DNA from: Scatosoma sp964459515
GTDB taxonomy: Bacteria > Bacillota > Clostridia > Christensenellales > Borkfalkiaceae
DNA: 25,975 nt
Direction of reading: 5' to 3'
NCBI GenBank assembly: GCA_964459515.1
Contig: CAYWML010000012.1
Location: 1 to 25,975 of the forward strand
Each line of letters begins with the position of its first letter. Position 1 is the first letter of the stretch. A program made the translations under genes and the position numbers. The notes under the pieces are model-generated. The model did no database searches, was not told where the DNA came from, and worked only from the letters and a program-made list of their open reading frames with translations. Shown piece after piece: positions 13,548 to 21,409 of this stretch.

Positions 13548-16175
13548 TTACCACACCGTAATTACGCTGTTCACGTAATGCCAATAGTTGCCCTCTTCCG
13601 TCGGCTCTTCTTCGCCGTAATAATACCGCGTCGCCGAAGTTAAATTATCGTTATCCCAGCTAATGGAAATTTTATTCCACTCGCTTTCCGCACCATGATA
13701 ATATACTTCTGTCAAACTGCTACACCAAACGAACGCACTCACACCGATACTTGTCACACTGTCGCCTATTACCACGCTCGTCAAACTGCTACAATTACGG
13801 AACGCATATTCCCCGATACTCATTACGCCGTCAGGGATTACAAATTCCGTCGCTGCTTTACCGATTGCATATTGTAACAGCGTTGTTCCGTCTTTACTAT
13901 ATAAATTTCCGTCTATCGATGTGTAATTTACATTATTCTCCGAAACGCTTATATTCGCCAAACTGCTACATCCTGAGAACGCATCATAACCGATAATTGT
14001 CACACTGTCGCCAATTACCACACTCGTCAAACTGCTACATCCTGAGAACGCATAATTTCCGATACTCGTCACCGAATAAATAGTATTTTTATACGTAATA
14101 CTTGTAGGAATATTCGCCGTTTGTATATTGCTCGGTTGCCTTACGAAAGTTGCTTCGCCATCCTTAATTCCGTAACGAACATCGTCCACCACGGTATAAA
14201 TATATCCGTCGTCGGCAACATCGTTATCATTGCAATCCCATACAACGGGGCAATAACCATCCCAATCACTATTCCAACTATTCGGTCGACTTTCCGCTTC
14301 GCAATAAATCGTCAAACTACTACAATTCTCGAATGCATAATATCCGATACTCGTCACACTGTCGGGTATTACCACACTCGTCAAACTGCTACAATGATAG
14401 AACGCATTACTACCGATACTCGTCACACTATCGGGAATTTCTATACTCGTCAAATTGCTACACCCAAAGAACTCATATTCCCCGATACTCATCACGCGTT
14501 CGGGTATTTCTACACTCGTCAAACTGCTACAATTTAAGAACGCATAATTACCGATGCTCGTCACACCGTCGGGTATTTCTATACTCGTCAAACTGCTACA
14601 ATTTTCGAACGCACAAGCACCGATACTCGTCACTCCGTCGGGGATCGCCACACTCGTCAAACTGTTACAATCACCGAACGCATATTGATAAATAACCTTA
14701 CAGGTATCCGCTATCGTTGCCGTCGTAATATCCGTCGTTTCCGTATCCATTAACAATACATAAGGATTGTTTGTATTCCCTAAATATTTTAATCCGTCTT
14801 TTATGGTATATTCCAAACTGCTACAATTATAGAACGCATCATCACCGATACTCGTCACGCTGTCAGGGATTTCTATACTCGTCAAACTGCTACATCCATA
14901 GAACGCATATTCCCCGATACTCATTACACCGTCAGGGATTACAAATTCCGTCGCTGCTTTACCGATTGCATATTGTATAAGCGTTGTTCCGTCTTTGCTA
15001 TACAGATTTCCGTCTATCGATTTGTAATTTGCATTATTTTCCGAAACAGTTATACTCGTCAAACTGCTACATTCATTGAACGCATAACCATCGATACTCG
15101 TCACGGGTACGCCCTGATAAGTAGACAAAATTTCTATCTCCGAAACAGAATCATCACACCCAACAACAGTTGCGTACGAGCCATTAGAAGCGAGCAAATA
15201 GTATACGCCATTTAGCAACTCTGGCTCCTCAGGGAATACACAATCCCCCGAATCTCCCCCAGAACTTTCGGAATAACTCCAATCATCATACGACGAGCTG
15301 TATTCCGAGGAACTGTAATCCCATTCGTCCCAATTCGACGAACTATATTCCGACGAACTGTAATCCCAGTCACTCCAATCATCATACGACGAACTAGACT
15401 CCGACGAGGAAGATATATTATTTTTCTCGTAAATTTCCTTACAGCTATCGCAAAGCCGATACCAGTCGACGATTGTCGTTGCTTTTTCTTGACCGCAACC
15501 ATAGCAGAACTCGGCAGGAATTGTTTCGCTCGATTTCTTCCAATAGAAAACCATACTATAACCTTCCCCTGACTCGGTCCAGACCATATTTCCGTCGCTA
15601 TATGTAGCCGTATAAATCTCGAAAACAAGATAGGTTTGATTATTGGAATATGTACAACAGGACCAATAGCCATCTTCGCACGCATCCGCAGTTCCGTCCG
15701 CGCGAACGATTAATTTCAAATAATCCTTAGAGAATACTTCCCCGTTAACCTCATCCCCCGGTTGTATAGAGGAAACTACATCACCGAATTCTAAGTATTC
15801 TATTTTCTCCCAATAGTAAACGCCGCAATATTCCGACGGTTGTAATTTATCGCCCCCACCGTTATCACTGCTTCCACCCGTGCCGTTGGAACTACTTTCG
15901 CCGTTGCCCTCTGCACCGCTTCCGCTATTGCCGTTGGAACTGCCTTCACCGTTCCCCTCCGCGCTGCTTCCGCCCGTGCCGTTAGAGTTGCTTCCGCTGT
16001 TTTCCTCAGTGCTACTTTCGCTATTATTGTTATTTGCGGTTGTTTCCGACGAGGGGGAAGAGCCGCCCATCATCGCGTTGATTACATCTGAAGTATTACA
16101 CGCCGCAAAGCCGACGGACAATGACGAACCGAGCGCCACGCCCAACAACAAACATAATAGTTTTTTACCTCTCAT
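13548..16175 (-). CDS. BspA-type leucine-rich-repeat surface lipoprotein (875 aa)
   Basis: This is a predicted secreted, lipid-anchored protein. Residues 1–25 form a signal peptide and C26 (in GFAAC, a slightly non-canonical lipobox) is the likely lipid site. A Ser/Gly/Asn/Glu-rich stalk spans about 39–108. A compact domain (about 113–215) is rich in aromatic residues and holds C117, C166, C173 and C174. A CxxC–x14–CxxC pair (C224, C227, C242, C245) follows. Residues 255–310 are a second low-complexity linker of Ser, Tyr, Trp and Asp repeats. LRR_5/BspA-type 23-residue repeats (consensus LTSIxIPDSVTSIGxxAFxxC) fill about 350–625 and 700–830, and the tail ends in NSVITVW. BspA-like proteins mediate adhesion or host contact; the ligand here is unknown. 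The start has a TGGAGG site. It sits behind its own promoter and long leader. Confidence 0.92.
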   Translation of the reverse strand: MRGKKLLCLLLGVALGSSLSVGFAACNTSDVINAMMGGSSPSSETTANNNNSESSTEENSGSNSNGTGGSSAEGNGEGSSNGNSGSGAEGNGESSSNGTGGSSDNGGGDKLQPSEYCGVYYWEKIEYLEFGDVVSSIQPGDEVNGEVFSKDYLKLIVRADGTADACEDGYWSCCTYSNNQTYLVFEIYTATYSDGNMVWTESGEGYSMVFYWKKSSETIPAEFCYGCGQEKATTIVDWYRLCDSCKEIYEKNNISSSSESSSSYDDWSDWDYSSSEYSSSNWDEWDYSSSEYSSSYDDWSYSESSGGDSGDCVFPEEPELLNGVYYLLASNGSYATVVGCDDSVSEIEILSTYQGVPVTSIDGYAFNECSSLTSITVSENNANYKSIDGNLYSKDGTTLIQYAIGKAATEFVIPDGVMSIGEYAFYGCSSLTSIEIPDSVTSIGDDAFYNCSSLEYTIKDGLKYLGNTNNPYVLLMDTETTDITTATIADTCKVIYQYAFGDCNSLTSVAIPDGVTSIGACAFENCSSLTSIEIPDGVTSIGNYAFLNCSSLTSVEIPERVMSIGEYEFFGCSNLTSIEIPDSVTSIGSNAFYHCSSLTSVVIPDSVTSIGYYAFENCSSLTIYCEAESRPNSWNSDWDGYCPVVWDCNDNDVADDGYIYTVVDDVRYGIKDGEATFVRQPSNIQTANIPTSITYKNTIYSVTSIGNYAFSGCSSLTSVVIGDSVTIIGYDAFSGCSSLANISVSENNVNYTSIDGNLYSKDGTTLLQYAIGKAATEFVIPDGVMSIGEYAFRNCSSLTSVVIGDSVTSIGVSAFVWCSSLTEVYYHGAESEWNKISISWDNDNLTSATRYYYGEEEPTEEGNYWHYVNSVITVW
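13686..15128 (-). repeat. Tandem ~69-bp coding repeats (BspA-type LRRs)
   Basis: About fifteen copies of a 69-bp unit encode the 23-residue LRR. The non-LRR island at protein residues about 625–700 splits them into two arrays. A larger block (about 13800–13970 and 14906–15070) is nearly identical at the DNA level, indicating recent internal duplication. This is coding sequence, not a CRISPR array. Confidence 0.85.
15246..15413 (-). repeat. Low-complexity coding repeats (Ser/Tyr/Trp/Asp linker)
   Basis: Degenerate short repeats encode alternating runs such as YSSSEYSSS and DDWSDWDY, at protein residues 255–310. They likely form an extended, aromatic-rich linker between the CxxC pair and the LRR arrays. 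Such repeats are prone to slippage, so length may vary between strains. Confidence 0.65.
15852..16061 (-). repeat. Low-complexity coding repeats (Ser/Gly/Asn/Glu stalk)
   Basis: Repeated SSNG, SAEGNG and GTGGSS units at protein residues 39–108 follow the lipid-attachment cysteine. They look like a flexible stalk lifting the folded domains through the cell wall. Confidence 0.7.
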
Positions 16176-16332
16176 ATTCGAGCCTCCAAAGTTTTTTTTA
16201 TTTCAAAGCAAAGTTGCTTTTTCACCGTTTATTCCGTAATAAGCTTTCCTTTTGCCGCGTGTTATAGGCTTTCAGCCTTTTAATATAACACGCGGCAAAA
16301 ATCGCCCATGGGCGATTGCAAGCCAATTACTT
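16176..16332 (-). promoter_or_regulatory. Long structured 5' leader of the LRR lipoprotein gene
   Basis: Between the predicted start (about 16332) and ATG 16175, the minus-strand RNA can form three perfect hairpins in turn. The first is an 18-nt palindrome at 16317–16300 (AATCGCC, CATG, GGCGATT) followed by T's, like a small terminator. The second is a 17-bp stem at 16300–16284 and 16266–16250 whose 17-nt loop holds its own GGCT/AGCC stem. The third is AAAGCAA/TTGCTTT at 16220–16205, about 17 nt before the ribosome binding site. This looks like an attenuator, an RNA switch or operator sites; no known riboswitch class was recognised. Confidence 0.6.
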
Positions 16333-16338
16333 ACTCTC

Positions 16339-16367
16339 ATTTTACACCGATATGCAAAATTTGTCAA
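16339..16367 (-). promoter_or_regulatory. Sigma-A promoter of the LRR lipoprotein gene
   Basis: On the minus strand, a perfect TTGACA (16367–16362), a 17-nt spacer and TAAAAT (16344–16339) form one of the strongest promoters in the window. It implies a leader of about 156 nt. A repeat pair lies directly upstream. Confidence 0.85.
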
Positions 16368-16422
16368 TGATTTTTAGGAAAAATTTTGAAATTTCTTCGA
16401 TTTTTTTTGTTTTTCCCTTTTT

Positions 16423-16560
16423 GTCATTACGAGGAGCGAAGCGACGCGGTAATCTCGTGGCAAGCCTGCGGCTTGCCGCGGAAGACAGGTTCGGGGTACT
16501 TGCTCGCGTTTCCGCCTAACGGCGGAGATTGCCGCACCCTTTTCAAGGGTTCGCAATGAC
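16423..16560 (+). repeat. Palindromic repeat element, copy A (138 bp)
   Basis: The element is bounded by inverted ends GTCATTACGA and TCGCAATGAC. Inside these, GCGGTAATCTC and GAGATTGCCGC form a second inverted pair, enclosing hairpins GGCAAGCC-TGC-GGCTTGCC and TCCGCC-TAAC-GGCGGA. A further hairpin ACCCTT/AAGGGT lies near the right end. No coding capacity is credible. It resembles a MITE or REP-like element; no transposase is present in the window. Confidence 0.8.
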
Positions 16561-16570
16561 ATACCGCCCC

Positions 16571-16708
16571 GTCATTACGAGGAGCGTAGCGACGTGGTAA
16601 TCTCGTGGCAAGCCTGCGGCTTGCCGCGGAAGACAGGTTCGGGGTACTTGCTCGCGTTTCCGCCTATCGGCGGAGATTGCCACACCCTTTTCAAGGGTTC
16701 GCAATGAC
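16571..16708 (+). repeat. Palindromic repeat element, copy B (138 bp), tandem with copy A
   Basis: Same length and orientation as copy A, 10 bp after it, with only scattered differences (for example GACGCGG to GACGTGG and TAAC to TATC in a hairpin loop). The stems are intact. Copies A and B form a head-to-tail dimer between nagA and the LRR gene. Confidence 0.8.
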
Positions 16709-16757
16709 AGAAAAAAAGCGGCTGTCGCCGATAAAACGACTGTCGGCATTGGAGTGC

Positions 16758-16876
16758 GCAAGCAACGCTTGCTTGTTACGGGTATAAAACGCGGCTATCG
16801 TCGCTCGAACGCCTGACGGCGTTGAAATTTCGCAAGGCGTTGCCCCCTGCGCCCCCACAAGGAGCAACGCTCCTTG
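16758..16876. repeat. Cluster of short perfect hairpins between repeat copy B and nagA
   Basis: Three perfect hairpins occur in about 120 bp: GCAAGC-AAC-GCTTGC (16758–16772), AACGCC-TGAC-GGCGTT (16808–16823) and CAAGGAGC-AAC-GCTCCTTG (16858–16876). Two share the core AGCAACGCT. The stretch is non-coding and looks like decayed repeat sequence. Together with copies A and B, the leader and the nagA terminator, it accounts for the 790-bp gap between genes. Confidence 0.45.
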
Positions 16877-16901
16877 CCCTCGGGGCTGGAAAGGCGTTGC
16901 A

Positions 16902-16936
16902 TAAAAAAGAGTCCGACAGAAAACTCTGCCGAACTC
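16902..16936 (-). terminator. Terminator of the kinase–nagA operon
   Basis: On the minus strand, GAGTTCGGCAGA and TCTGTCGGACTC pair over 12 bp (two G·U) around a GTTT loop and run into six T's, about 30 nt after the nagA stop. Confidence 0.88.
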
Positions 16937-16965
16937 CCAAAATAAGAGGAAATGTGTGAGCTGTT

Positions 16966-18111
16966 TTATGCTTGGTAGATGATTTCTCCGTCGCGAACGG
17001 TCATCAATACGTCGTACGACTTGTTCAATACAGTGAAATCGGCGTTTTTGCCGATCTTTATGCTGCCCATCATCCCGTCCAACTTCAAATTCTTGGCAGG
17101 GTTGATGGTCGCGTAATCCACCGCTTGCGTAAACGGAATGCCGACTTTTTCTACCATATTCTGCACCGCGCGATTCATGCGCAATACACTTCCGGCCAGC
17201 GTTCCGTCTTCCAAACGCGCTTCGCCGTTCTTTACGTATACCGTCTGTCCGCCAAGCTCGCTTACGCCGTCGGGAAGTCCTTTGGCGCGCATAGCGTCCG
17301 TAATCAACGTCAGCTTATCGTGCGGTTTGCACTTTGCCAAAAGCTGCATTGCGGGAACGGATACGTGTATCGTATCGGCAATCAATTCACAATTCAACGA
17401 ATCGAGCAACATCGCACTGCCTACCGTGCCGATTTCGCGATGGTGCAATGCGCTTTGCGCGTTGTACGTATGCGTAACGTTACTTGCGCCTGCCGCGATC
17501 GCTCTTTCGATGTCGGCGTACTTCGCGCCCGTATGTCCGATAGAAGCCACGACGCCAAGCGCAGTCAAATGCGCAACGAACACCTCCGCGCCCTTTACTT
17601 CGGGCGCAAGCGTAACGATACGAATCGCTTTTCCGCTGGCTTCGTAGTATTCGTCGAACGCCGTAATATTCGGTTCTTTCACATATTCGAGCGGTTGCGC
17701 GCCTTTATGCGCCGCCGCAATAAACGGACCTTCCAAATGCACGCCGAGCACGCGCGCGCCGCCTTGGGGATTAAATTCCCTGTACGCCTTCACCGCCTGC
17801 ATGGCTTTCAATATGTTTTCGGGGCTTTGCGTCATTGTCGTCACGAGGAAAGACGTCGTGCCTTCCGCCGCTACGGTTTTTGCAATCGTGCCGATATGCT
17901 CCACCGTGCCGTCCATGCCGTCCGAACCGCCTGCGCCGTGAATATGCTGATCGATAAACCCGGGAAGCACGACGGCGTCTTCGGGAAGTGCGATAACCTC
18001 CGCTTTTTTATCCGCGCCGCCGATTTTTTCAATTTTTCTGTCAAAGCAAACCGAACACTGTTGCAAGCCTTTGCCGTCCACGTATACGGTTGCGTTTTTG
18101 AAGCATTTCAT
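16966..18111 (-). CDS. nagA: N-acetylglucosamine-6-phosphate deacetylase
   Basis: This 381-aa amidohydrolase removes acetate from GlcNAc-6-phosphate to give glucosamine-6-phosphate, feeding amino-sugar breakdown or cell-wall recycling. Visible motifs are PGFIDQHIHG with H56 and H58, VHLEGPFI with metal ligand E127, IGHTGA with H193, THTYNA with H214, and the catalytic Asp in LITDAM (D272). The length is typical. It lies 15 nt after the ROK-like kinase gene with an AGGAG site, so the two form an operon ending at the terminator 16902–16936. No nagB (deaminase) or PTS gene is in the window. If the upstream kinase phosphorylates GlcNAc, the pair would supply and then deacetylate GlcNAc-6-phosphate. 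Confidence 0.96.
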   Translation of the reverse strand: MKCFKNATVYVDGKGLQQCSVCFDRKIEKIGGADKKAEVIALPEDAVVLPGFIDQHIHGAGGSDGMDGTVEHIGTIAKTVAAEGTTSFLVTTMTQSPENILKAMQAVKAYREFNPQGGARVLGVHLEGPFIAAAHKGAQPLEYVKEPNITAFDEYYEASGKAIRIVTLAPEVKGAEVFVAHLTALGVVASIGHTGAKYADIERAIAAGASNVTHTYNAQSALHHREIGTVGSAMLLDSLNCELIADTIHVSVPAMQLLAKCKPHDKLTLITDAMRAKGLPDGVSELGGQTVYVKNGEARLEDGTLAGSVLRMNRAVQNMVEKVGIPFTQAVDYATINPAKNLKLDGMMGSIKIGKNADFTVLNKSYDVLMTVRDGEIIYQA

Positions 18112-18126
18112 CGTTGCTTTCTCCTG

Positions 18127-19506
18127 TTATTTGCTTGCAGGGAGCGAAGCCGCCGCAATACTCTGCCCTACGCGACGATTGGTTTCGTCGGGAAGCCCGA
18201 TATCCAAGCCTGCAAACGCAGGATATTCTTCCGCAAGCACTTTTTTGCAAGTGGCGAGAATAATATCGCCGCCCTTGCCGCCCATGACTCTGCCGAGCAG
18301 AAGCATGTGCTTGATGTCGTAAAATTTCGCATAAAAAGGTATCGTATGCGCAAGATATACGCCGATGTCCTCATAAATTTGCGCCGCAAGCGCGTCGCCC
18401 TTGTCCATAAGAGCCTGTATTTCTTTCAACTTTTGCGCCGGCGTCAATCCCGCCGCAAAAAAGTGTCCGCCTGCTTCGGCAAGCTTGATCACCGCGTCCT
18501 GCGAGAAGTATTTGCACCCCACGCCGAAATCGCCGCTCCACTCGTCCTGCATTGCGCCCTCGTTAAAGTCTACGGGTGCGAAAGCCAACTCGGACAGCCA
18601 GCCGTTTATGCCGCCGTTTGTATTGATATAGCCGACAGCCTCGCTCGTACCCATGGCAATGCCCAATACGCCGTTGTCGTTCAAATCGATAGCCCCTGCC
18701 AATGCCGTTACATCGCCGTCGTTTGCCACTTCTAAGGGAATATCCTTGCCGAGAAGCTTACTCATGTCTTTCGCGACGTTGATATACATATTTTTTACGT
18801 AATCGCCGTGCTTTTCCTTATCCACTTTAATGAATAAGGAAGCCACCATAATCTTGTTATCTACGTATACGCCTGCCGAAGAAACGCCGATGGCGTCCAC
18901 AGTCGGCATTTTAGAAGCCGCCGTTTTCATCGCCGTCAAGATTTCGTTGTAGTGATAGGTCGGATCAGCCGTCGTTTTGGGATTCCAAACGACTTCTTCG
19001 CTGTATACGACTTCGCCGTTTATAACCGCGCTTACCTTTCTATCCGAACCGCCCGCATCAAAGCCGATACGACAGCCGTCCAAATAGCCGCCCACGCGAA
19101 TGGAAGCATTCTTCTGTTCGGGAACGTCCTTTTCCTCTAACCAAACGACCTCGAAAGGCTTTTCGTAAACGCCGCTCATGAAATCCACGTCGAACGCGCG
19201 AAGCCCGTCCGTCGTATACGCTTGTTTCAAATATTCGTATATCGATTTGCTACCGGCAACATAAATTTTATATCCGCCGACAACCCAAAGGATTGTTTTC
19301 GCCAAACGCTCCGCAATGCGGAAATTCAATTTGTCGTTTACGCCGTCGCACAGCGCGTCGTACGCGTATACGTAATTATAACCGCCGCTACGCTCCGCAA
19401 TCAACGTTACTCTCACCGATTTACCGCTTTTTTTCACCTCTGCGTCAAAATCGTTCAACGCCTTTATCATAGGGTAAAAATTTTTATCCAATACGGGTAA
19501 TCTCAT
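18127..19506 (-). CDS. ROK-like ASKHA sugar kinase family protein with N-terminal extension
   Basis: This 459-aa protein has an actin-like ATPase (ASKHA) core starting near residue 145: phosphate-1 loop GFDAGGSDRKV at 148–158, VSSAG at 208–212, ANDGDVTALAGA at 261–272 in the place of the ROK catalytic Asp region, and GIAMGTSEA at 282–290 as phosphate-2. About 140 residues precede the core, including the conserved-looking WVVGGYKIYVAGS (75–86), which ordinary ROK glucokinases lack. Similar long proteins in Clostridia are annotated only as ROK family. ATG 19506 is chosen for its GAGGAGAAAAGG site; an upstream ATG (19530) lacks one. Coupling to nagA suggests GlcNAc or another hexosamine as substrate, but this is inference. 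There is no helix-turn-helix, so it is not a ROK repressor. Confidence 0.8.
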   Translation of the reverse strand: MRLPVLDKNFYPMIKALNDFDAEVKKSGKSVRVTLIAERSGGYNYVYAYDALCDGVNDKLNFRIAERLAKTILWVVGGYKIYVAGSKSIYEYLKQAYTTDGLRAFDVDFMSGVYEKPFEVVWLEEKDVPEQKNASIRVGGYLDGCRIGFDAGGSDRKVSAVINGEVVYSEEVVWNPKTTADPTYHYNEILTAMKTAASKMPTVDAIGVSSAGVYVDNKIMVASLFIKVDKEKHGDYVKNMYINVAKDMSKLLGKDIPLEVANDGDVTALAGAIDLNDNGVLGIAMGTSEAVGYINTNGGINGWLSELAFAPVDFNEGAMQDEWSGDFGVGCKYFSQDAVIKLAEAGGHFFAAGLTPAQKLKEIQALMDKGDALAAQIYEDIGVYLAHTIPFYAKFYDIKHMLLLGRVMGGKGGDIILATCKKVLAEEYPAFAGLDIGLPDETNRRVGQSIAAASLPASK

Positions 19507-19548
19507 GCCTTTTCTCCTCGTGTCGCACACTTTATCGCATTTTATACT

Positions 19549-19576
19549 ATTATACTACTTACAGAAAAAAAAGCAA
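19549..19576 (-). promoter_or_regulatory. Promoter of the kinase–nagA operon
   Basis: On the minus strand, TATAAT (19554–19549) lies 16 nt after TTGCTT (19576–19571). The start near 19542 gives a leader of about 36 nt. No convincing terminator separates it from the phosphoglucomutase gene upstream, so read-through is possible. Confidence 0.65.
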
Positions 19577-19673
19577 GTGTAATTCTTTCGTTATTATAGG
19601 ATATTCTTTCACTTTTATTTATTGTGAAATTTTTTGGTAGTCCCGTATCGTTTTTGCGGCGGTTCTGTTCCGT

Positions 19674-21392
19674 TTACCCTTTTACGCTTTCCAAAAGCGC
19701 GTTGACGGACGCCTGCAATTTTGCGAGCAATTCGTTTGCCGTCGCTTCGTTCTCGGCTTTTAAGGAATAGTAAATTTTCAACTTCGGTTCTGTACCGCTC
19801 GGACGAACGCACACGAAAGAACCGCCCGACAACTCGTAATACACGCAATTGCATTTCGGGATATCCATTGCCGTTTGCGTGCCGTCCGCCGCCGTCCGAA
19901 CCGCCGCGCTGTAATCGCGCACCGCCTCCACGGCGAAACCTGCCAACGATTTCGGCTGCACCATTTTCAATCCGTCCACAACGGCGTTCATCTCCTTCAT
20001 CGCGTTCAAGCCTGCGTATTGTATGGACACGTTTTTATCCAATACGAAGCCGTATTTTCGATAGATTTCTTGCAGGCGACCAAATACAGTCTTACCGATA
20101 TACGCATAATAGCAAACCATTTCCGCGCAAAGCATAGACGCAACGACGGCGTCCTTATCCCTTGCGTGCGTGCCGCGAAGATAGCCGCAAGATTCTTCGA
20201 AGCCGAAAATAAACGTATGGCTGCCGTCGCATTCCCACTGCTTAATTTTTTCGCCGATAAACTTAAACCCGACGGGCGTTTCGTACAGCGTAACGCCGTA
20301 ATCGTCGCACAACGCTTTTGCCATGCCCGTCGTCACGAAAGATTTCACGACGGCGGCGTTTTTCGGCATCTCCCCCGTTTCCGATAAGCGCGTGAGGATA
20401 TAATCGAGCAACAAAATGCCCACTTGATTGCCCGAAAGCGCGACGAATTCCCCTTCGTCGTTTTTCAACGCCACGCCCAAACGATCGGAATCGGGATCCG
20501 TACCGAACACGACGTCCGCGTGGATTTTATCGGCGAGCGCAATCCCCATGGAAAGCGTTTCCTTAAATTCGGGATTCGGCACTTTCACCGTGGAAAATTC
20601 CGTGTCTTTCACCGCCTGTTCCGCGACGACCGTCGCGTTTATGCCGAGCTTTTTCAATATCGTAGTCACGGGTACAAAGCCGCTGCCGTGCACGGGCGTA
20701 TAAACGAGTTTCAAATCCGCGCCGCATTTTTCCACCGCTTCCTCGGAAAGCGTTAAACGGGAAAGTTCGGTTATGTAATCTTCGTCGAGCCGAGCGGGAA
20801 CGGGCTGTATCAACGCGCTGTTCTCCTCGCTCTCTACGGAAAGATAATCGGTAATTTTATCAATCTCCGCAACGACGCGCTCGGTATCTTCGGGCGACAT
20901 TTGCGCGCCGTCCGCACCGTATACCTTATAGCCGTTATATTCTTTCGGGTTGTGGCTGGCGGTGATCATAATCCCTGCCACCGTCTGCAAATACCGCACC
21001 GCGTAAGACAGCATGGGGACGGGGTGCACGTCGTCGAAGAGGTACGCCTTGATACCGTTCTTCGCCAAAACGCCTGCCGCCGCTTTTGCAAACTCCGCAG
21101 ATTTTCTGCGCGTATCGTAGGAAATAACGACGCCTTTCGCCTGTTCTTCGGCGGAAAGAGAATGTATCCATTGCGCAAGTCCCTGCGTTGCGCGACGCAC
21201 CGTGTAGACGTTCATCATGTTCATGCCGTAGCCGATAATGCCGCGCATACCTGCCGTGCCGAACGCAAGCTCGCCGCCGAAGCGGTATTCGATTTCCGCG
21301 AGGTCGTCGCAAATCCCTTCCAGCTCCGCGCGCCCTTCCGCGTTAAGACGAGCGTCCTCCAACCATTTCCGATAATTTTCCGTATAGTTCAT
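19674..21392 (-). CDS. Phosphoglucomutase / phosphomannomutase (alpha-D-phosphohexomutase)
   Basis: This 572-aa enzyme interconverts hexose 1- and 6-phosphates. All four family loops are present: the phosphoserine loop TASHNPKEYNG with S146, the Mg-binding GTDPDSDRLG with D299, D301 and D303, the sugar-specificity loop GFEESCGYLRG, and the phosphate-binding RPSGTEPKLKIYYS near the C-terminus. The length and the GFEES loop match the long Firmicute type (B. subtilis PgcA-like), which usually acts on glucose and can act on mannose. It is the last gene of an operon behind two membrane proteins, 17 nt after the 352-aa one, with an AAGGGGAA site before ATG 21392. Glucose-1-phosphate made here would feed nucleotide-sugar and envelope-glycan synthesis. 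Confidence 0.94.
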   Translation of the reverse strand: MNYTENYRKWLEDARLNAEGRAELEGICDDLAEIEYRFGGELAFGTAGMRGIIGYGMNMMNVYTVRRATQGLAQWIHSLSAEEQAKGVVISYDTRRKSAEFAKAAAGVLAKNGIKAYLFDDVHPVPMLSYAVRYLQTVAGIMITASHNPKEYNGYKVYGADGAQMSPEDTERVVAEIDKITDYLSVESEENSALIQPVPARLDEDYITELSRLTLSEEAVEKCGADLKLVYTPVHGSGFVPVTTILKKLGINATVVAEQAVKDTEFSTVKVPNPEFKETLSMGIALADKIHADVVFGTDPDSDRLGVALKNDEGEFVALSGNQVGILLLDYILTRLSETGEMPKNAAVVKSFVTTGMAKALCDDYGVTLYETPVGFKFIGEKIKQWECDGSHTFIFGFEESCGYLRGTHARDKDAVVASMLCAEMVCYYAYIGKTVFGRLQEIYRKYGFVLDKNVSIQYAGLNAMKEMNAVVDGLKMVQPKSLAGFAVEAVRDYSAAVRTAADGTQTAMDIPKCNCVYYELSGGSFVCVRPSGTEPKLKIYYSLKAENEATANELLAKLQASVNALLESVKG

Positions 21393-21409
21393 AAAATTCC
21401 CCTTTTCAA

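Noticed and set aside
13686..15128. Regular ~69-bp repeats resembling an array
   Set aside because: The repeats stay in frame and encode 23-residue LRRs; there are no unique spacers or cas genes, so this is not CRISPR.
16423..16708. Insertion sequence
   Set aside because: The elements are only 138 bp, encode nothing credible and have no transposase nearby; they can be at most non-autonomous elements.
16972..18735. A 587-codon open frame on the + strand
   Set aside because: It lies opposite nagA and the ROK-like kinase, is Arg/His-rich as antisense frames in such DNA are, has no ribosome binding site or family motif, and the minus-strand genes carry clear catalytic motifs.
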